Assembly: GCF_013386825.1 (NCBI RefSeq)
Contig: NZ_JACARC010000005.1
Span: 62,001-126,000 of the forward strand
Direction of reading: 5' to 3'
From: Pseudomonas sp. IPO3778
GTDB lineage: Bacteria > Pseudomonadota > Gammaproteobacteria > Pseudomonadales > Pseudomonadaceae
Length of the DNA stretch: 64,000 bases
Shown: in pieces, positions 62,382 through 64,000 of the stretch
Numbering within the stretch: the first letter of the stretch is position 1
How the letters are laid out: each line of letters begins with the position of its first letter
Position numbers and translations under genes: made by a program
Notes under the pieces: generated by a model
The model's database searches: none
What the model was told of the DNA's origin: nothing
Seen by the model: only the letters and a program-made list of their open reading frames with translations

Positions 62382-62984
62382 ATGGAGGTTGTTGAAACAG
62401 TGGAATTGCCGCGCAGTTCGATAGCGGGCATTCGGGTGGTGGAGCTGACCCTTGAGGATGAGGCCGAGCTGCAGCGCTTTTTCGAGGCGGCGCCGGAGTA
62501 TTTCCTTGCAGTGAATGGTGAACCTGCCACGCCCACGGAGGCACGGGATGAGTTGACGCTTCAGTTGCCTGACACCTGGAGCTACACGCGGATGTACTGG
62601 ATTGGCTACCGCGATGCTGAAGGGCAACTGGTGGCGGTGGTGAATGTGGCGTCTGATCTGCTGGCGGTTGGGGTGTGGCATATCGGGCTGTTGTTGGTGG
62701 CCACGCCGTTGCACGGCAGCGGGTTTGCGCACCAGTTGCATGCGGATTTCCAGGCATGGGTGGTGAGCCTTGGGGCGCGCTGGTTGCGGCTGACGGTGGT
62801 GGTGGGGAATGCCAAGGCCGAGCGCTTTTGGCCCAGGCTTGGGTATGTTCAGGTGCGTACCCGGGATGGGGTAGAGATGGGGCGGCAGGTGAATCGGGTT
62901 TCCATTCAGGTGAAGGCTCTGGATGGAGGGCAGGTTGACGAGTACCTGTCACGGATCGCCCGTGATCGACCCGGGGCGATATAG
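62382..62984 (+). CDS. GNAT family N-acetyltransferase
   Basis: 200 aa. The acetyl-CoA region is LLLVATPLHGSGFAHQLHADFQAWV, followed by LTVVVGNAKAERFWPRLGYVQVR, the usual GNAT C-terminal pattern. The start may be ATG 62376 or 62382; AGGAG is better spaced for the second. It follows the FKBP gene by a few bases. Substrate unknown. Confidence 0.86.
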   Translation: MEVVETVELPRSSIAGIRVVELTLEDEAELQRFFEAAPEYFLAVNGEPATPTEARDELTLQLPDTWSYTRMYWIGYRDAEGQLVAVVNVASDLLAVGVWHIGLLLVATPLHGSGFAHQLHADFQAWVVSLGARWLRLTVVVGNAKAERFWPRLGYVQVRTRDGVEMGRQVNRVSIQVKALDGGQVDEYLSRIARDRPGAI

Positions 62985-63020
62985 ACAGTCCACCCGGAAT
63001 TTGCAGGTGTACACCTCCAG

Positions 63021-63109
63021 TGTGGGAGCTGGCTTGCCTGCGATGGCGGTGGTTCAGTGATGAATCGGCTGGCTGACACTGCGCCATCGCCGGCAAGCCA
63101 GCTCCCACA
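63021..63109. repeat. REPIN, GCTGGCTTGCCTGCGAT variant
   Basis: Arms TGTGGGAGCTGGCTTGCC and GGCAAGCCAGCTCCCACA after the GNAT gene. Confidence 0.9.
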
Positions 63110-63121
63110 TTTAATGGGTTC

Positions 63122-63545
63122 CATGTTCAATATCTTTGCTTGAAGACCCACCTGAACCCTTCCTGAAGAACCTGCCCAAACCCACCGGGTAAATTTTCCT
63201 ACGGTTTACTCTCCTGAAATCGGAGCGTAAGCTTCGCGCGTTTTCATCAATAGCGGAGACCCTCAGTGGGTACTTGTTCGAGTGACAGTCGTCGGCCGGT
63301 CTCGATAACCGGCACATACTTGGCAAGATAACGCGCATTTTTCCGATGCCGTTGTCTCGCCCAACAGCGAGAAGCGGCATCCCGGTGGCGGCCAGTCCTG
63401 GCCCGATCCCGAATTCCCTCTCATCGACGCTTAACCGTACGTGATGCCTTGCATCGCGGTACTGCGCGCGCGCCTGTCGGTTGACCCAGACGCTGAAGGT
63501 TTCTACATCCGCCTGTTTGGCGGGTAATGAATAGGGAAGAGTCCT
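63122..63545 (+). promoter_or_regulatory. Long leader region before the mgtC family gene
   Basis: About 420 bases with no convincing gene but two good hairpins: GCCGGT/ACCGGC (63295-63313) and a 6-7-6 stem with an internal loop at 63345-63381 (GATGCCG ... TCTCGC / GCGAGA ... CGGCATC). Genes of this family are often preceded by leader RNAs that sense Mg2+ or proline in enterobacteria; in Pseudomonas the leader is different, so this is inference. A minus-strand open frame here is probably accidental. Confidence 0.45.
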
Positions 63546-64000
63546 ATGCAAGCAATCAACAACATCAACCTCAACTCGCTGGTGGACACGCTGGTCAGCC
63601 TCACCGCGGCTTTCATCCTCGGCGGGCTGATCGGTTTTGAACGCCAGTACCGCCAACGCACGGCGGGCTTGCGCACCAACGTGCTGGTGGCCGTGGGGGC
63701 GGCGATTTTCGTCGACATGGCCAACCGCCTGGGCGGCGCCGAAGGGGCGGTGCGGGTCGTGGCCTATGTGGTCTCGGGCATCGGTTTTCTCGGTGCCGGC
63801 GTGATCATGCGTGAAGAAGGCAACGTGCGCGGGCTGAATACCGCCGCCACGCTCTGGGCGTCGGCGGCGGTGGGCGCCTGTGCCGGTGCCGACCTGATCC
63901 TGGAAGCGCTGCTGGGTACGCTGTTTGTGTTGGCGGCCAACACCTTGCTGCGGCCGATCGTCAATAACATCAACCGTCAGCCGTTGGACGTGGTATCGGC
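63546..64000 (+). CDS. MgtC/SapB family protein (3' end cut by window edge)
   Basis: At least 151 residues visible. The MgtC motif ALILGGLIGFERQYRQRTAGLRTN-type segment is at residues about 20-44, followed by VVAYVVSGIGFLGAGVIMREEGNVRGLNTAATLW, the family core. Membrane protein that in pathogens controls F-type ATPase and Mg2+ stress. GGGAAGAG precedes ATG 63546. The C-terminal soluble domain lies beyond the window. Confidence 0.93.
   Translation, partial: MQAINNINLNSLVDTLVSLTAAFILGGLIGFERQYRQRTAGLRTNVLVAVGAAIFVDMANRLGGAEGAVRVVAYVVSGIGFLGAGVIMREEGNVRGLNTAATLWASAAVGACAGADLILEALLGTLFVLAANTLLRPIVNNINRQPLDVVS

Noticed and set aside
63111..63656. Minus-strand frame of 181 codons before mgtC
   Set aside because: It overlaps the start of the clear mgtC gene and runs into a REPIN; no domain is seen.

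Overview
The window is a chromosomal segment of a Pseudomonas species, most likely of the P. fluorescens group. The evidence is the high GC content, codon use typical of the genus, GAGG/AGGAG ribosome sites, many REP/REPIN palindromes with the TGTGGGAGC...GAGCAAGC core, and gene families restricted to or typical of pseudomonads (DUF1652, DUF6124, DUF1615, paired SelD/SelU). I see no rRNA, tRNA, phage, integrase, transposase or CRISPR array.

Layout. 1-4294: sbcC (3' end outside the window) and sbcD, the Mre11/Rad50-type nuclease. 4780-10757: a catabolic cluster with a choline/betaine-type binding protein, a class II aldolase family protein, a GlxA/GbdR-like regulator, a GMC oxidoreductase and a Rieske oxygenase, with a strong palindrome before the Rieske gene. 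10839-20298: mixed core and conserved genes (AI-2E-type permease, small proteins, a shikimate dehydrogenase-like protein, YceH, DUF1993, SstT, an MFS pump, a NhaR-like regulator, TerC). 20382-22519: selD-selU for selenouridine in tRNA. 22650-27395: COG0701 permease, histidine phosphatase, GST, PhzF-like protein and a zinc-type HemB. 27469-28962: an unusual lipoxygenase homologue with a substituted iron ligand. 29292-36307: DUF1615 lipoprotein, a LysR/SDR pair, a thioesterase, and atoD-atoA-atoB with a divergent LysR regulator. 37442-40829: sirtuin, CBS protein, topB. 41017-45477: MHS-type MFS transporter, a second GMC oxidoreductase and a LysR regulator. 45856-53799: AlkD-like protein, gamma-glutamylpolyamine synthetase-like enzyme with an XRE-cupin regulator, small envelope and stress proteins, an MFS transporter and a three-PAS LuxR regulator. 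54104-60280: membrane protein, AraC regulator and a tightly overlapping operon of ABC ATPase, permease, binding protein, PhzF and RidA. 60611-64000: DUF6124 gene with an elaborate structured leader, a lysozyme-like lipoprotein, FKBP, a GNAT enzyme and the start of an mgtC family gene behind a long leader.

How the genes work together. The clearest functional modules are SbcCD; SelD/SelU (selenophosphate supply and its use); AtoDAB (acetoacetate activation and thiolysis); the Rieske-GMC-regulator operon with its binding protein (probable quaternary amine or betaine use); and the ABC-PhzF-RidA operon (import and processing of an unknown substrate that may pass through an enamine or imine).

Two families of palindromic repeats fill most gaps. 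REPINs occur in three core variants. A second family has the core GTGGCGAGGGGGCTTGTCCC, and its ends have expanded into tandem arrays at two places. The most unusual items are the lipoxygenase homologue without the first iron histidine, the structured leader with an internal terminator before the DUF6124 gene, and the two uncharacterised transport and oxidation operons with visible operators. All functional calls rest on reading the sequence only; no database search was run.
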